Part shown: positions 42,774 to 51,222 of the stretch, piece after piece | Numbering within the stretch: the first letter of the stretch is position 1 | Layout: each line of letters begins with the position of its first letter | From: CAWBLP01 sp963721065 | GTDB lineage: Bacteria > Pseudomonadota > Alphaproteobacteria > Acetobacterales > Acetobacteraceae | Direction: 5' to 3' | Length of the DNA: 64,000 nucleotides | NCBI GenBank assembly: GCA_963721065.1 | Contig: CAVRHO010000004.1 | Span: forward strand, 62,001 to 126,000 | Program-made: the position numbers and the translations under genes | The notes under the pieces: model-generated | Databases searched by the model: none | What the model was told of the DNA's origin: nothing | The model's input: only the letters and a program-made list of their open reading frames with translations

Positions 42774-45700
42774 TGGATCAGCACCCGCCACGCGCCGATC
42801 TGAAGGAGGGCCGGCCAGGCCACGGTGACGCGGAAGCGGCGGAGCGGCGCCTTCGACTCGCCCGTCTGCTGGCCGAACGGCGGGCGGGGGCGGCGGACAG
42901 GGAGCAAGCGGACAGGGAGCAGGCGGACAGGGAGCAACCGGACAGGGAGCAACCGGATCCCGTCGCGTTGCTGGCCGATGCCATGCGGCGGCACGCCGAC
43001 CTGGTGGCGGTTGACGATGGCCTGCGCCAGCTTCGCTATGCCGAGTTGGCCGGGGCGGCGGCGACCTTGGCCGCTGATCTCCGCTTGTGCGGCGCCGGCC
43101 CGGGCGCCTCCGTCGGGATCATGCCGGGACATTCTGCCGATCTCGTGACCGCGGTGCTGGCCGTGCTGCAGACCGGCGCGGCAATCCTGCCGCTGGAACC
43201 GGATGATGGTGCCGACCGGCTGGTCGCAATGGTCGCCGCGGACCGTCCGGTTGCGGTGATCGGGGATCACCGGACCGGTCGGGCGCTGGTGGATGGTCTC
43301 CGCCCGGGCCCGGACACGCAGGTCCTGCCTGTGCCGCCTCACGGCAAGCCGGGTGCGTCGAAGGCGGCCGATGCCGCACCCGACATGCCGCTGTCGCGGG
43401 CCGTGTGCCGGCTGCGTCCCGATGCCGATGCGATCACGATCGATGCGGCGACGCTGGGCGGCCGCCTGGCATGGTTGGCCGGTCTTCGTCCGCTCGGTCC
43501 AGGCGATCGCGTCGGGTTTGCCGGCTCGTTGCACGGCGGAGCGCTCAGTCTCGAGCTGCTGTGGCCGCTCTGCCGGGGCGCGACGGTGGTGCCGCTTCCG
43601 GGCGGCATCGCAACGGCGTGCGACCGCGCGCTAGATGTCCTGCACATGCCGGCGTCCGAGGCGCGGGACTTCAGACCGTCCGCCCGTCGCCTGCGCCTGT
43701 TGATGGTGAGCGGCGATCGGCTGGACGGGTCTGTGGTCCGTCGCCTGTATGCCGAGGCAGCGGACGACGTCATTGCGCTGCTTCTCGCGCCGGCGGTTTG
43801 CGGACCGGCTGCGTTCCAGTGCTGCGCCCGAACGGCCGCCGATGGCCCGCTGCCGATGGGCCAGGCGGCGGCGCTCCGGCTGACCATCCGTGACCACCGC
43901 GGCGGAGAGCTGCCGGCCGGGGTGCCGGGAACGCTCTGGTTCGACGACCGCCTGAGTCTGGGGCAGCGGGCGCGTCGCCGGCCAGGTGATGGCTTGCTGG
44001 AATGGCTCGAGCCGTCAGGTGATTGCGGCCTGCTCGGCGGCATGCCGGTCAGCGCGGCCAGCATCGCCGCTGCCTTGATGGCGCAGCCCGGGATCGTTGA
44101 TGCGCATGCCCGCATTGGCCGCAATACGGCCGGCCAGGTGGTCGCGATCGGCTATGCGGTCCCTGCCGGAACCGCGCCGGACCTGCCGGACGGTTTGTCC
44201 GCCGGCCTTGCCCGCATGCTGCCGCCGTGGTCGCGTCCCGTGGCGACCGTGGCTGTCTCCGGCATCCCGCTGTGCGGAAACGGCGTGGATGACGCAGCAC
44301 TCGCGGGCGTGCCGGTGATCGATGCGGGACCATGCGCGGCGCTGGAAGGCCGGCTTGCGGCGCAACCGGGGGTCGAAGCGGCGGTGCTGACCTGCCCCGC
44401 GCGGTTCGAGACCGGGCAGCTTGTCATGCCGCCGCTGCCGCCGCTGCCGGCGCCGGCACAGCCCCACCGCCCCCGGCCGGCGCACGCCGTGGTCCGGCCG
44501 TCCCATGCGGACGGGGGCGCGCTCGTACTGCCGGACGATGCTCCCCGGACCCTTGGCGCGGCCCTGGAACGGACCGCGCAGGAAACACCCGGCCGCGGGC
44601 TCACAATCCGCAACGGGGCCGGACTGCGACGGCTGACCTACGCCACGCTGCACCGGGAGGCGCAGCGGATCGCGGCCGGACTGCAATCCGCAGGGGTCGG
44701 GGCAGGCGACGCCGTGGTGCTGCAATTGCCGGATCACGCCGACTGGGCGGTGGGGTTCTGGGCAGCCGTCCTGACCGGCGCCCTGCCCGTCACCGTCGCC
44801 GCGGGACCGGATTTCGCGCCGGACTCCGCGACCGCGCAGAAGCTGCTGGCGGCGCATACCCTGCTGGGTGCGCCGCTTGTCCTGACGACAGACGCACTGG
44901 CCGGACCGCTGGAACAACTCGGGCGTGCAAGCGGTCGCGCTTTCCGCCTCGCGACGCTGCGCGACCTCGGCACGCGTCCGGCGGATTCGCCGCTCAGGCC
45001 GCACCGCGCCAGGCCCGGGGACGTGCTGTTTCTGCAACTCAGTTCCGGCAGCACCGGCGTGCCGAAATGCATCCGTATCACGCATGCCGGCGTGGTCGCT
45101 CACATCCACGGTGCGCTCGCCGAGGGCGCGATCCTGCGCGACCATGCGGGCGAGGACCAGGTCGGCCTGAACTGGCTGCCGATGGACCACGTGGTTCCGG
45201 TGATGACGCATCTGCGCGATCTGTATCTTGGCCGCGACCAGGTGCAGATCGACACGGGTCTCGTGCTGGCGGATCCGCTGGTCTGGCTGCGGGCCATCCA
45301 GGCGCATCGGGCGACCCACATCTGGTCGCCGAATTTCGGCTACAAGCTTGTCGCCGACGCGCTGCGCCGGAACGCCGAAGCCCGGTTCGACCTCTCTTCG
45401 GTGCGCCGCGCGATGAACGCCGGCGAGCAGGTGACGCTGCGCACGACCGAGGCCTTCCTCGCGGCGACCCGGCCGTTCGGCCTGGCGGCCGAGGCCATGC
45501 AGCCGGCGTTCGGCATGGCCGAAACCTGCACCTGCATGACGTTCCAGACCGGATTCAGCCCGGAGAACTCCGTCGTCTGGCTTGACCCGGCGGCCTTGCA
45601 GCAGGGCCGGGTCGAGCCGGTGGGTGCGGACGATCCGGCCGCCACCGCCTTGATGCGACTGGGGCCGCCGGTGCCGGGGGTGGAAATCCGCATTGCCGGA

Positions 45701-48700
45701 CCCGACGGCGCGGTGCTGCCGGAGGCGACGATCGGCCGGCTGCAGATCCGCGGCGACGTGGTCACGCCCGGCTATGTGCAGAACGAGGCGGCGAATCGCG
45801 AGGCCCTGGTGGGCGATGGCTGGCTGGACAGCGGCGACCTCGGCTTCATGCGCGACGGCGCGCTGGTGCTGACCGGACGCGCCAAGGAGACGATCATCGT
45901 CAACGGGGCGAACTACTACTGCCACGAAATAGAAGACCTGGCCGGGACGGTGGACGGCGTAGCGCCCGGCCTTGTCGCCGCGACCGGTCTGCCCGACACG
46001 GCGACCGGCACCGAGGGGCTCGCGATTACCTTCGTCCCCGCTCCGGGCGCCGATCCACAGGTGACCGCCGCAGCGGTTCGCCGGGAAGTGGCGCGCCGCA
46101 CCGGACTGCGCCCCTCACTCGTCGTCCCCATCGATCGGGCCGAATTTCCCAAAACGACGAGCGGCAAGATTCAGCGCACCCGCCTGCGTGAACGCCTGGC
46201 GGGCATGGCCGAGCAGCGCAGCCTGCCCGACTGGTTCATGCGCGAAGCCTGGCTGCCGCGCGCCCGGCCGACGGCGACCGACCGGCCGGGCGAGGTAACG
46301 ATCCTGGCGGACGCCGAGGGGCAATTCGCCGCGACTCTTGCGGACGCGTGCGCGCGTGCCGGCCTGGGTTGCCGCGTGGTGACGGAGCCTGACGCGTTGA
46401 CGGATACCACGGCCGTGATCGACGCGCGGCCGCTCGGGTGGCGGTCGGATCCGCAATCGCCGGCTTCGGATGCGGCGGCAGCGGCTGCCCGCGTGCTGAT
46501 GGCCGTGCAGCGGCTGCCGCCCTCTGCCCGTCTTGTCGTGATCACGCGCCGGGCCTTCGCGCTTGCCGGCGATCCGCCGCCCGATGCCGCGGTTGCGGTG
46601 CTGCGACCGCTGGCGCGTTCCATTGCGAGTGAGCGCCCCGGTCTGGACGTCCGGCACATCGACATCGGCGATGGCGATCCGGGCCGCGCGGCGGGCGCGG
46701 TGCTGGCCGAACTCCTGGTGCCCCATGGTGCGGCGGAGGTGGCGCTGCGCGGGTCCCAGCGGCTGGTGCCGCGGCTGCGTCCAACCGTGCCGGTCGCCGA
46801 GGACGCCCGGGGCATCCGCCTGCGGCTGCGCGGCCGCTACATCGTCACCGGCGGCAGCAGCCCGGTCGGGCGCACGCTGGTGCGGCATCTGCTGGAGGAA
46901 TGCCAGGCCCAGGTGCTGATCACCGGGCGCGCCGCCGCAGCCGAACGTGCAGCGGTCCTGCAGGGGTTGGAGGGGCTGGGCGGCGAGTGGCGCTATGCAA
47001 CGGCCGATGCGGCGGACCCGATCGCGATGGAGCAGGCGATCGACGCAGCGACGGCTGCATTCGGCGGACCATTCGACGTCGCCTTCCACCTTGCCGGTTC
47101 GGCGACAGCCTGTCTGACCGAGGCGGAAACCGAAGCCAGCCTCGCGGATGCCTTTGCCGCAAAGGTGGACGGCGCGGCGGTGCTGGACCGGTTGCTGCGC
47201 TCACGCGGGACCTGCGGACTGGTCGTGCTGTCGTCGGTGAACGCGGTGTTCGGTGGCGCGGGGGCCGGCGCCTATGGAGCGGCGAATGCCGCGATGGCCG
47301 CGCTGGCGCTGGCGCGCCAGGCGGCAGGGCACAAGACCGCCGTCGTGCATTGCAGCCAGTGGCAGGGGCTGGGCATTTCCGCCCGTCTGGGCCTGACGGA
47401 ATTCGCATCGGCACGCGGTTTTCTCGCCATGCCGCCGGACCAGGCCGTCGCCTCACTGCTTGCCGCGGCGGCGGCGGGCGGGGCGTGGCTGATCGGGCTC
47501 GATGCCGGCAATCCACATCTTCGACCGCGGATGGCCGTGGGCTGCCGGCCCCTGCGGTCCGTGCAGGCCCATGTCGCTGCCCCGACGGCCGGGCTGGCCG
47601 CGCTCAGGACCCAGTCCATTGCCGACATCATGGGCGTCAGCGTGCCGTGGACCCTGGTTCCCCATGCGGCGCTGCCGAAGCTGGCATCGGGCGCGATCGA
47701 CCGGGCCGCCCTCGCCGTGGGCGCGACGCGGGACAGTGAGTCCGATGGAGCCCCCGCTTCGCCCACCGAACAGCGGCTGGCCATGATCTGGCAGGATCTG
47801 CTTGGCCGTTCCGCGGTCCGTCGCAGCGAGGATTTCTTCGCCGCCGGCGGGCATTCGCTGACGGCCGCGCGGCTGATGCTGCGGATCCGCGAGGCGTTCG
47901 GTGTCGATCTGCCGCTGCGCATCGTTTTCCAATCGCCGACGATCGCGGCAATGGCGGCGGCCATCGACGCGCAACTGGCCGGAAACCGGCGTGCACTGCC
48001 CGCCTGCCTGGTCCCGTTGCAGGAAACCGGCGACGGAAATCCGTTCTTCTGCGTTCATCCCGCGGGAGGCAGCCCGTTCTGCTATGCCTCGCTGGCCGTG
48101 GCGATCGGCGATGGGCAGCCATTCCTGGGCTTCCAGGCACCGGGCCTGGCGGATGACAGCGCCGTGCTGGCGAGCGTGGAAGCGATGGCGGAAAACTACG
48201 CGGCGGCGATCCGGGAGGTGCAGCCGGACGGTCCCTATCGGATCGGCGCCTGGTCGTCCGGCGGGCCGGTCGCATTCGAGATTGCGCGCCGGCTGCATGC
48301 CGGCGGCGCGGAGGTCTCGCTGCTCGCCATGATCGATTGCGGGCTGATGGAGTCCGACAATCCGCTGCGCGGCTGGGGGGTGTTCGGGCCGATCCGCGGC
48401 CTGGTGGAGATCAGCCGCTATCTTGGCCAGGTCCGTTTCCCCCGCCGCTACGCGGAGCTTCGCAGCCTGGCGCAGATGATCGGCCTGAACCTGCCGGTGC
48501 GGCTGCGGGATCTGCGGCCGTCGGTGCTGCGCGACCTGGGCCGTTGCCTGCGACTGTTCAACATCAATGCGCGTGCGGGCCTGCGGTACCGGCCGCAGAC
48601 ATATGACGGCCGCGTTACGCTGTTCCGTGCCGGCGGGTCCGCCGTCCGGGACGGCGATCCGGTTGTTGCCGACCTGTCGCGCTATGCCGCGCAGGGCGTC

Positions 48701-48856
48701 GAGCTGGTGCCGATCCACGGCAATCACATGTCCGTTGTCCTCGACCCGGCAGGCAATCGCGAACTCGCTGCCGCGTTGGCGGAGCGACTGGGAAGCGGCA
48801 TGCGCGCCGCTGCAGACGACATTCCGAAGCCGAGAACCGCCGGAGATGAACGATGA
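42773..48856 (+). CDS. Terminal megasynthase: pseudo-A, acyl ligase-type A, KR, T, thioesterase
   Basis: This 2027-residue protein is intact. Residues about 48-540 look like an adenylation fold that lacks the A3 phosphate loop and reads GNGVDDAAL where A10 should have its Lys, so it is a dead domain. Residues about 585-1150 form a working ligase-type A domain: LSSGSTGVPKCIRIT (752), NWLPMDHVVPVMTHLRDLYL (799, as in fatty acyl-AMP ligases), DSGDLGFM and TTSGKIQRTRL (1124). A KR follows (YIVTGGSSPVG at 1355; AYGAAN). Then a carrier (AGGHSLTAARL, Ser at about 1695) and a type I thioesterase (CVHPAGGSPF, AWSSGG at 1827, HGNHMS) that should release the product. A-KR-T order recalls keto-acid-activating depsipeptide modules, an analogy only. 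It partners the C domain at the end of PKS 3. Confidence 0.85.
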   Translation: MDQHPPRADLKEGRPGHGDAEAAERRLRLARLLAERRAGAADREQADREQADREQPDREQPDPVALLADAMRRHADLVAVDDGLRQLRYAELAGAAATLAADLRLCGAGPGASVGIMPGHSADLVTAVLAVLQTGAAILPLEPDDGADRLVAMVAADRPVAVIGDHRTGRALVDGLRPGPDTQVLPVPPHGKPGASKAADAAPDMPLSRAVCRLRPDADAITIDAATLGGRLAWLAGLRPLGPGDRVGFAGSLHGGALSLELLWPLCRGATVVPLPGGIATACDRALDVLHMPASEARDFRPSARRLRLLMVSGDRLDGSVVRRLYAEAADDVIALLLAPAVCGPAAFQCCARTAADGPLPMGQAAALRLTIRDHRGGELPAGVPGTLWFDDRLSLGQRARRRPGDGLLEWLEPSGDCGLLGGMPVSAASIAAALMAQPGIVDAHARIGRNTAGQVVAIGYAVPAGTAPDLPDGLSAGLARMLPPWSRPVATVAVSGIPLCGNGVDDAALAGVPVIDAGPCAALEGRLAAQPGVEAAVLTCPARFETGQLVMPPLPPLPAPAQPHRPRPAHAVVRPSHADGGALVLPDDAPRTLGAALERTAQETPGRGLTIRNGAGLRRLTYATLHREAQRIAAGLQSAGVGAGDAVVLQLPDHADWAVGFWAAVLTGALPVTVAAGPDFAPDSATAQKLLAAHTLLGAPLVLTTDALAGPLEQLGRASGRAFRLATLRDLGTRPADSPLRPHRARPGDVLFLQLSSGSTGVPKCIRITHAGVVAHIHGALAEGAILRDHAGEDQVGLNWLPMDHVVPVMTHLRDLYLGRDQVQIDTGLVLADPLVWLRAIQAHRATHIWSPNFGYKLVADALRRNAEARFDLSSVRRAMNAGEQVTLRTTEAFLAATRPFGLAAEAMQPAFGMAETCTCMTFQTGFSPENSVVWLDPAALQQGRVEPVGADDPAATALMRLGPPVPGVEIRIAGPDGAVLPEATIGRLQIRGDVVTPGYVQNEAANREALVGDGWLDSGDLGFMRDGALVLTGRAKETIIVNGANYYCHEIEDLAGTVDGVAPGLVAATGLPDTATGTEGLAITFVPAPGADPQVTAAAVRREVARRTGLRPSLVVPIDRAEFPKTTSGKIQRTRLRERLAGMAEQRSLPDWFMREAWLPRARPTATDRPGEVTILADAEGQFAATLADACARAGLGCRVVTEPDALTDTTAVIDARPLGWRSDPQSPASDAAAAAARVLMAVQRLPPSARLVVITRRAFALAGDPPPDAAVAVLRPLARSIASERPGLDVRHIDIGDGDPGRAAGAVLAELLVPHGAAEVALRGSQRLVPRLRPTVPVAEDARGIRLRLRGRYIVTGGSSPVGRTLVRHLLEECQAQVLITGRAAAAERAAVLQGLEGLGGEWRYATADAADPIAMEQAIDAATAAFGGPFDVAFHLAGSATACLTEAETEASLADAFAAKVDGAAVLDRLLRSRGTCGLVVLSSVNAVFGGAGAGAYGAANAAMAALALARQAAGHKTAVVHCSQWQGLGISARLGLTEFASARGFLAMPPDQAVASLLAAAAAGGAWLIGLDAGNPHLRPRMAVGCRPLRSVQAHVAAPTAGLAALRTQSIADIMGVSVPWTLVPHAALPKLASGAIDRAALAVGATRDSESDGAPASPTEQRLAMIWQDLLGRSAVRRSEDFFAAGGHSLTAARLMLRIREAFGVDLPLRIVFQSPTIAAMAAAIDAQLAGNRRALPACLVPLQETGDGNPFFCVHPAGGSPFCYASLAVAIGDGQPFLGFQAPGLADDSAVLASVEAMAENYAAAIREVQPDGPYRIGAWSSGGPVAFEIARRLHAGGAEVSLLAMIDCGLMESDNPLRGWGVFGPIRGLVEISRYLGQVRFPRRYAELRSLAQMIGLNLPVRLRDLRPSVLRDLGRCLRLFNINARAGLRYRPQTYDGRVTLFRAGGSAVRDGDPVVADLSRYAAQGVELVPIHGNHMSVVLDPAGNRELAAALAERLGSGMRAAADDIPKPRTAGDER
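42893..42952 (+). repeat. 15-bp in-frame tandem repeat, four copies
   Basis: Four copies of a unit like GCGGACAGGGAGCAA encode ADREQ, ADREQ, ADREQ, PDREQ, followed by a partial PD. It lies in the N-terminal linker of the terminal megasynthase and looks like a slippage-prone charged spacer. Confidence 0.9.
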
Positions 48857-49941
48857 CGTATCGGATCCTTTCGTTGGACGGGGGCGCGGCCGATCAGGCC
48901 GGCGCCTTCCTGTCACTGGTCGAGCGCCGGGCAGAGGGGCTGAGCCAGTCACTGATCGGCTCCGCCGATCTGTTTACGGGCACCTCGACGGGCGGCGTCG
49001 CCGCGCTGCTGTTTGCGTTTTACGATGACCCCGTGGTCGCCCTGGAAGCGCTGCTGCGCTTCCACGACGAAGTGTGCACGCAGGAAATGCCCGGCAGCAG
49101 TCCGCTTGGCTTCGCGGGATTGCTCGCGGGATTCAATCCGGCGCACGATCAGTCCCGCATGCGCGCGTTCTGTGCGAGCGTATTCGGGGAAGGAATGCCG
49201 CTTTCAGCGCTGCGCAGGAATGTGCTGGTCTGGACCTTCCAGCTCGATGGTGACCCCTCATTACCGGTGCGGAAATGGCATCCGCGCGCGTTCGGCAATT
49301 TCGCCGGCGATTTGAGCGGCAATGAGCTGATCATGGACGTGGTGCTGCGCACGATGGGGATGCCGATCGAGTATCCGGTTCACCAAAGCGTCACCAGGAC
49401 CGGACCGGGCTTTGTGGACGGCGCCATTGCCACCAACAATCCCGCCGCGCTGACGGTCGCGAATGCACTGGGACATCACACGCTCGAGGAGTTGCAGGTC
49501 CTGTCCATTGGCCGCCCGCGCAATCTGGCGGGCAAGGCGAATTTCCTGGATATCGCGTCCGACCCTGACGGCAGCGCGAACTGGGGCTACCGGCAGTGGC
49601 TGCTGGATATGAACAACCCGCTGCTGCTGATCGATATGTTCCTGCAAGCCGGCGCCGAGGTGGCGACATACCAATGCCGCAAGCTCCTCGGCAGCCGGTT
49701 TCATCGGGTGGAACCGGATATCCCGAACACCGCGGCATGGGACAGCCCGGACATGGCCGAAATCGTCGATCTCGTGATGGACTGGCTGGGCAGCGGCGGC
49801 TGGTTCGCACCACAACGCGCCACGGTGGCGGCGCCGAGCATCATAGACCCGACGGCGCCGGGCAGCGGCGCTGGGATGGGCGCGATCGGCACGCCGGATA
49901 CGCCGCCGCCGGATGCGCCGCCCGGGCTGCTGCGGCCGTAA
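48853..49941 (+). CDS. Patatin-like phospholipase/acylhydrolase 1
   Basis: Patatin-like proteins hydrolyse acyl esters with a Ser-Asp dyad. Seen here are ILSLDGGAADQAG (a partly lost Gly-rich oxyanion loop), FTGTSTGGVAAL with the nucleophile Ser in GTSTG near residue 46, and FVDGAIATNNPAAL with the Asp in DGA near residue 190. The C-terminal ~45 residues are Pro/Gly/Ala-rich and likely disordered (PDTPPPDAPPG). There is no signal peptide. The ATG overlaps the stop of the terminal megasynthase (ATGA), so it is made with the assembly line and may act on the finished acyl product, on its membrane target, or in self-protection; none is proven. A second patatin lies at 51223. Confidence 0.8.
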   Translation: MTYRILSLDGGAADQAGAFLSLVERRAEGLSQSLIGSADLFTGTSTGGVAALLFAFYDDPVVALEALLRFHDEVCTQEMPGSSPLGFAGLLAGFNPAHDQSRMRAFCASVFGEGMPLSALRRNVLVWTFQLDGDPSLPVRKWHPRAFGNFAGDLSGNELIMDVVLRTMGMPIEYPVHQSVTRTGPGFVDGAIATNNPAALTVANALGHHTLEELQVLSIGRPRNLAGKANFLDIASDPDGSANWGYRQWLLDMNNPLLLIDMFLQAGAEVATYQCRKLLGSRFHRVEPDIPNTAAWDSPDMAEIVDLVMDWLGSGGWFAPQRATVAAPSIIDPTAPGSGAGMGAIGTPDTPPPDAPPGLLRP

Positions 49942-49969
49942 CCGGGGCTTCGGGGGAAGGGTGCGCGTG

Positions 49970-50755
49970 GTGACCGCAAAGCATGCAAACGTGTGGCGGG
50001 CCTTGTTCCTGTCGGATATCCATCTCGCCACGCGGCTATGCCGGGCGGCCGCACTCACCCGCTTCCTGCAGACCACGGAAGCAGAGACGCTGTACCTGGT
50101 CGGTGACATCATCGACCAGTCGCGCTTCCGCCCCCACTGGACCGATGCGCAAAGGGACGTGCTCGCGGCGCTGGAGGCCGCAAGCCTGCGCATTCGCATC
50201 GTCACCATCAGCGGCAATCACGACAGCAGAGCCGTTGGCGAGCACTTCCAGGAGGAAGCGATCCATGTGTCTGCGACGGGCTGCCGCCTGTGGGTGACGC
50301 ATGGGGACCGGTTCGATCGCATCGCACGGATCGGCGATGTCGCGAGCAAACTCGGAGGCTGGACCTGCGACGGACTGCAATGGGCCAGCGACCGGCTGGA
50401 CCGCAGGGTGCTGCAGCGCGGTCGTCCGGCGATTGCCATGGCACGGCGGCTCAAGCGCGGGATGAAGCAGGTGACCCGGTACAGTGAACGATACGCCGAA
50501 GCCCTGAGTGCCGAGGCGGCTCGCCGTGGATTCGACGGCGTCATCAGCGGTCATATCCATGTGCCCGAACTGGCAAGGCGAAATGGCGTGCTGTACGGCA
50601 ATTGTGGCGACTGGATCGACAACTGCACCGCCATCGGTGAACAGCACGACGGCACGCTGGTGTTGCTGCGTGCGGAGCACGGCGTTCGAACCGAAGCGAC
50701 GATGGCCGGACCACGGAACCGCGCGTCGCCCACGGCAGCGGCCGTGGCGGCGTAA
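49970..50755 (+). CDS. Calcineurin-like metallophosphoesterase (LpxH-like fold)
   Basis: All the metal-binding motifs of this family are present in order: SDIHLA (DxH), VGDIIDQ (GDxxD), SGNHDSR (GNHD), VTHGDRFD and SGHIHVPE (GHxH), so it should be an active two-metal phosphoesterase. Overall length and spacing resemble UDP-2,3-diacylglucosamine diphosphatase relatives, which act on membrane lipids, but a substrate cannot be assigned. I use the GTG at 49970 (MTAKHANVW), which has GGAAGG nine bases upstream; the frame is open from 49913. It follows the patatin gene by 28 bases and is probably in the same transcript. It converges with the STAS gene (6-base gap). Confidence 0.8.
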   Translation: MTAKHANVWRALFLSDIHLATRLCRAAALTRFLQTTEAETLYLVGDIIDQSRFRPHWTDAQRDVLAALEAASLRIRIVTISGNHDSRAVGEHFQEEAIHVSATGCRLWVTHGDRFDRIARIGDVASKLGGWTCDGLQWASDRLDRRVLQRGRPAIAMARRLKRGMKQVTRYSERYAEALSAEAARRGFDGVISGHIHVPELARRNGVLYGNCGDWIDNCTAIGEQHDGTLVLLRAEHGVRTEATMAGPRNRASPTAAAVAA

Positions 50756-50761
50756 GGTTGC

Positions 50762-51145
50762 TCAGGGCGCCTGCACGTCGAGCGTGGGTGACATCGTGTC
50801 CCGGTGACGGGCCAGTTGGATCAGTCCTTCGCCGACATCGGGGACGAGCAGGATCAGGCCGGCAAGGCCGTTCATCTCCAGCACGGGAAATACGCTATCC
50901 TGTACACCCGCAATGCTGAGACGCCGAGACGCCGAGCGCAACTTTTGCGCTATTGTCAGGATTGTTGCGAGGCCATGATGGTTTACATAGAAGACGTGCG
51001 TGAAGTCGAATAGTACGTCGGTGGTTGGTTGCTCGCCCAGGCGGGTTTGCAGGTGGCTCAGCAAATCGGATGCGGTTCCCTCATCCAGCCGGCCGGCGAG
51101 CCTGAGCACCAGAACATGGCCGGCCAGTTCCTCGGAGATGACCAC
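50762..51145 (-). CDS. STAS-domain protein lacking the phospho-acceptor Ser
   Basis: This single STAS domain (127 residues) resembles anti-sigma factor antagonists: LVLRLAGRLDEGTASDLL at the N-terminus, VLFDFTHVFYVNHHGLATIL in the centre and RRLSIAGVQDSVFPVLEMNG after it. In regulatory STAS proteins the central motif is DxSGxGL with a phosphorylated Ser; here the same place reads VNHHGL, so control by a partner-switching kinase is unlikely. It could be a structural or signalling partner. It is divergent from the second patatin gene, 77 bases apart. Its presence among pathway genes is not explained. Confidence 0.7.
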   Translation of the reverse strand: MVISEELAGHVLVLRLAGRLDEGTASDLLSHLQTRLGEQPTTDVLFDFTHVFYVNHHGLATILTIAQKLRSASRRLSIAGVQDSVFPVLEMNGLAGLILLVPDVGEGLIQLARHRDTMSPTLDVQAP

Positions 51146-51222
51146 GCGCCGCCCTCCATTGGTTTACCACTTGTCCGTTCGGCCGCACTAGTATGGCCCA
51201 GGGAAGCGAGGGGTAAAAGCCG

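Larger units (their letters stand above)
13954..49941 (+). other. Hybrid NRPS-PKS biosynthetic core operon
   Basis: Seven + strand genes run head to tail. The ligase/PKS1, PKS2/NRPS, NRPS/PKS3, PKS3/terminal protein and terminal protein/patatin junctions overlap by 1 to 8 bases, and PKS1/PKS2 are 6 bases apart. The assembly order is acyl ligase-ACP, two PKS modules, two NRPS modules (the second heterocyclising and oxidising), one PKS module, then a C domain and a ligase-KR-carrier-thioesterase. Likely accessory genes continue to 63735. Confidence 0.85.

Noticed and set aside
40226..43534. 1102-codon open frame on the minus strand
   Set aside because: It is antisense to the KR-ACP-C part of PKS 3 and the start of the terminal protein, has low-complexity Arg/Gln/Gly-rich protein, and no domain. 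Long shadows are expected in such GC-rich DNA.
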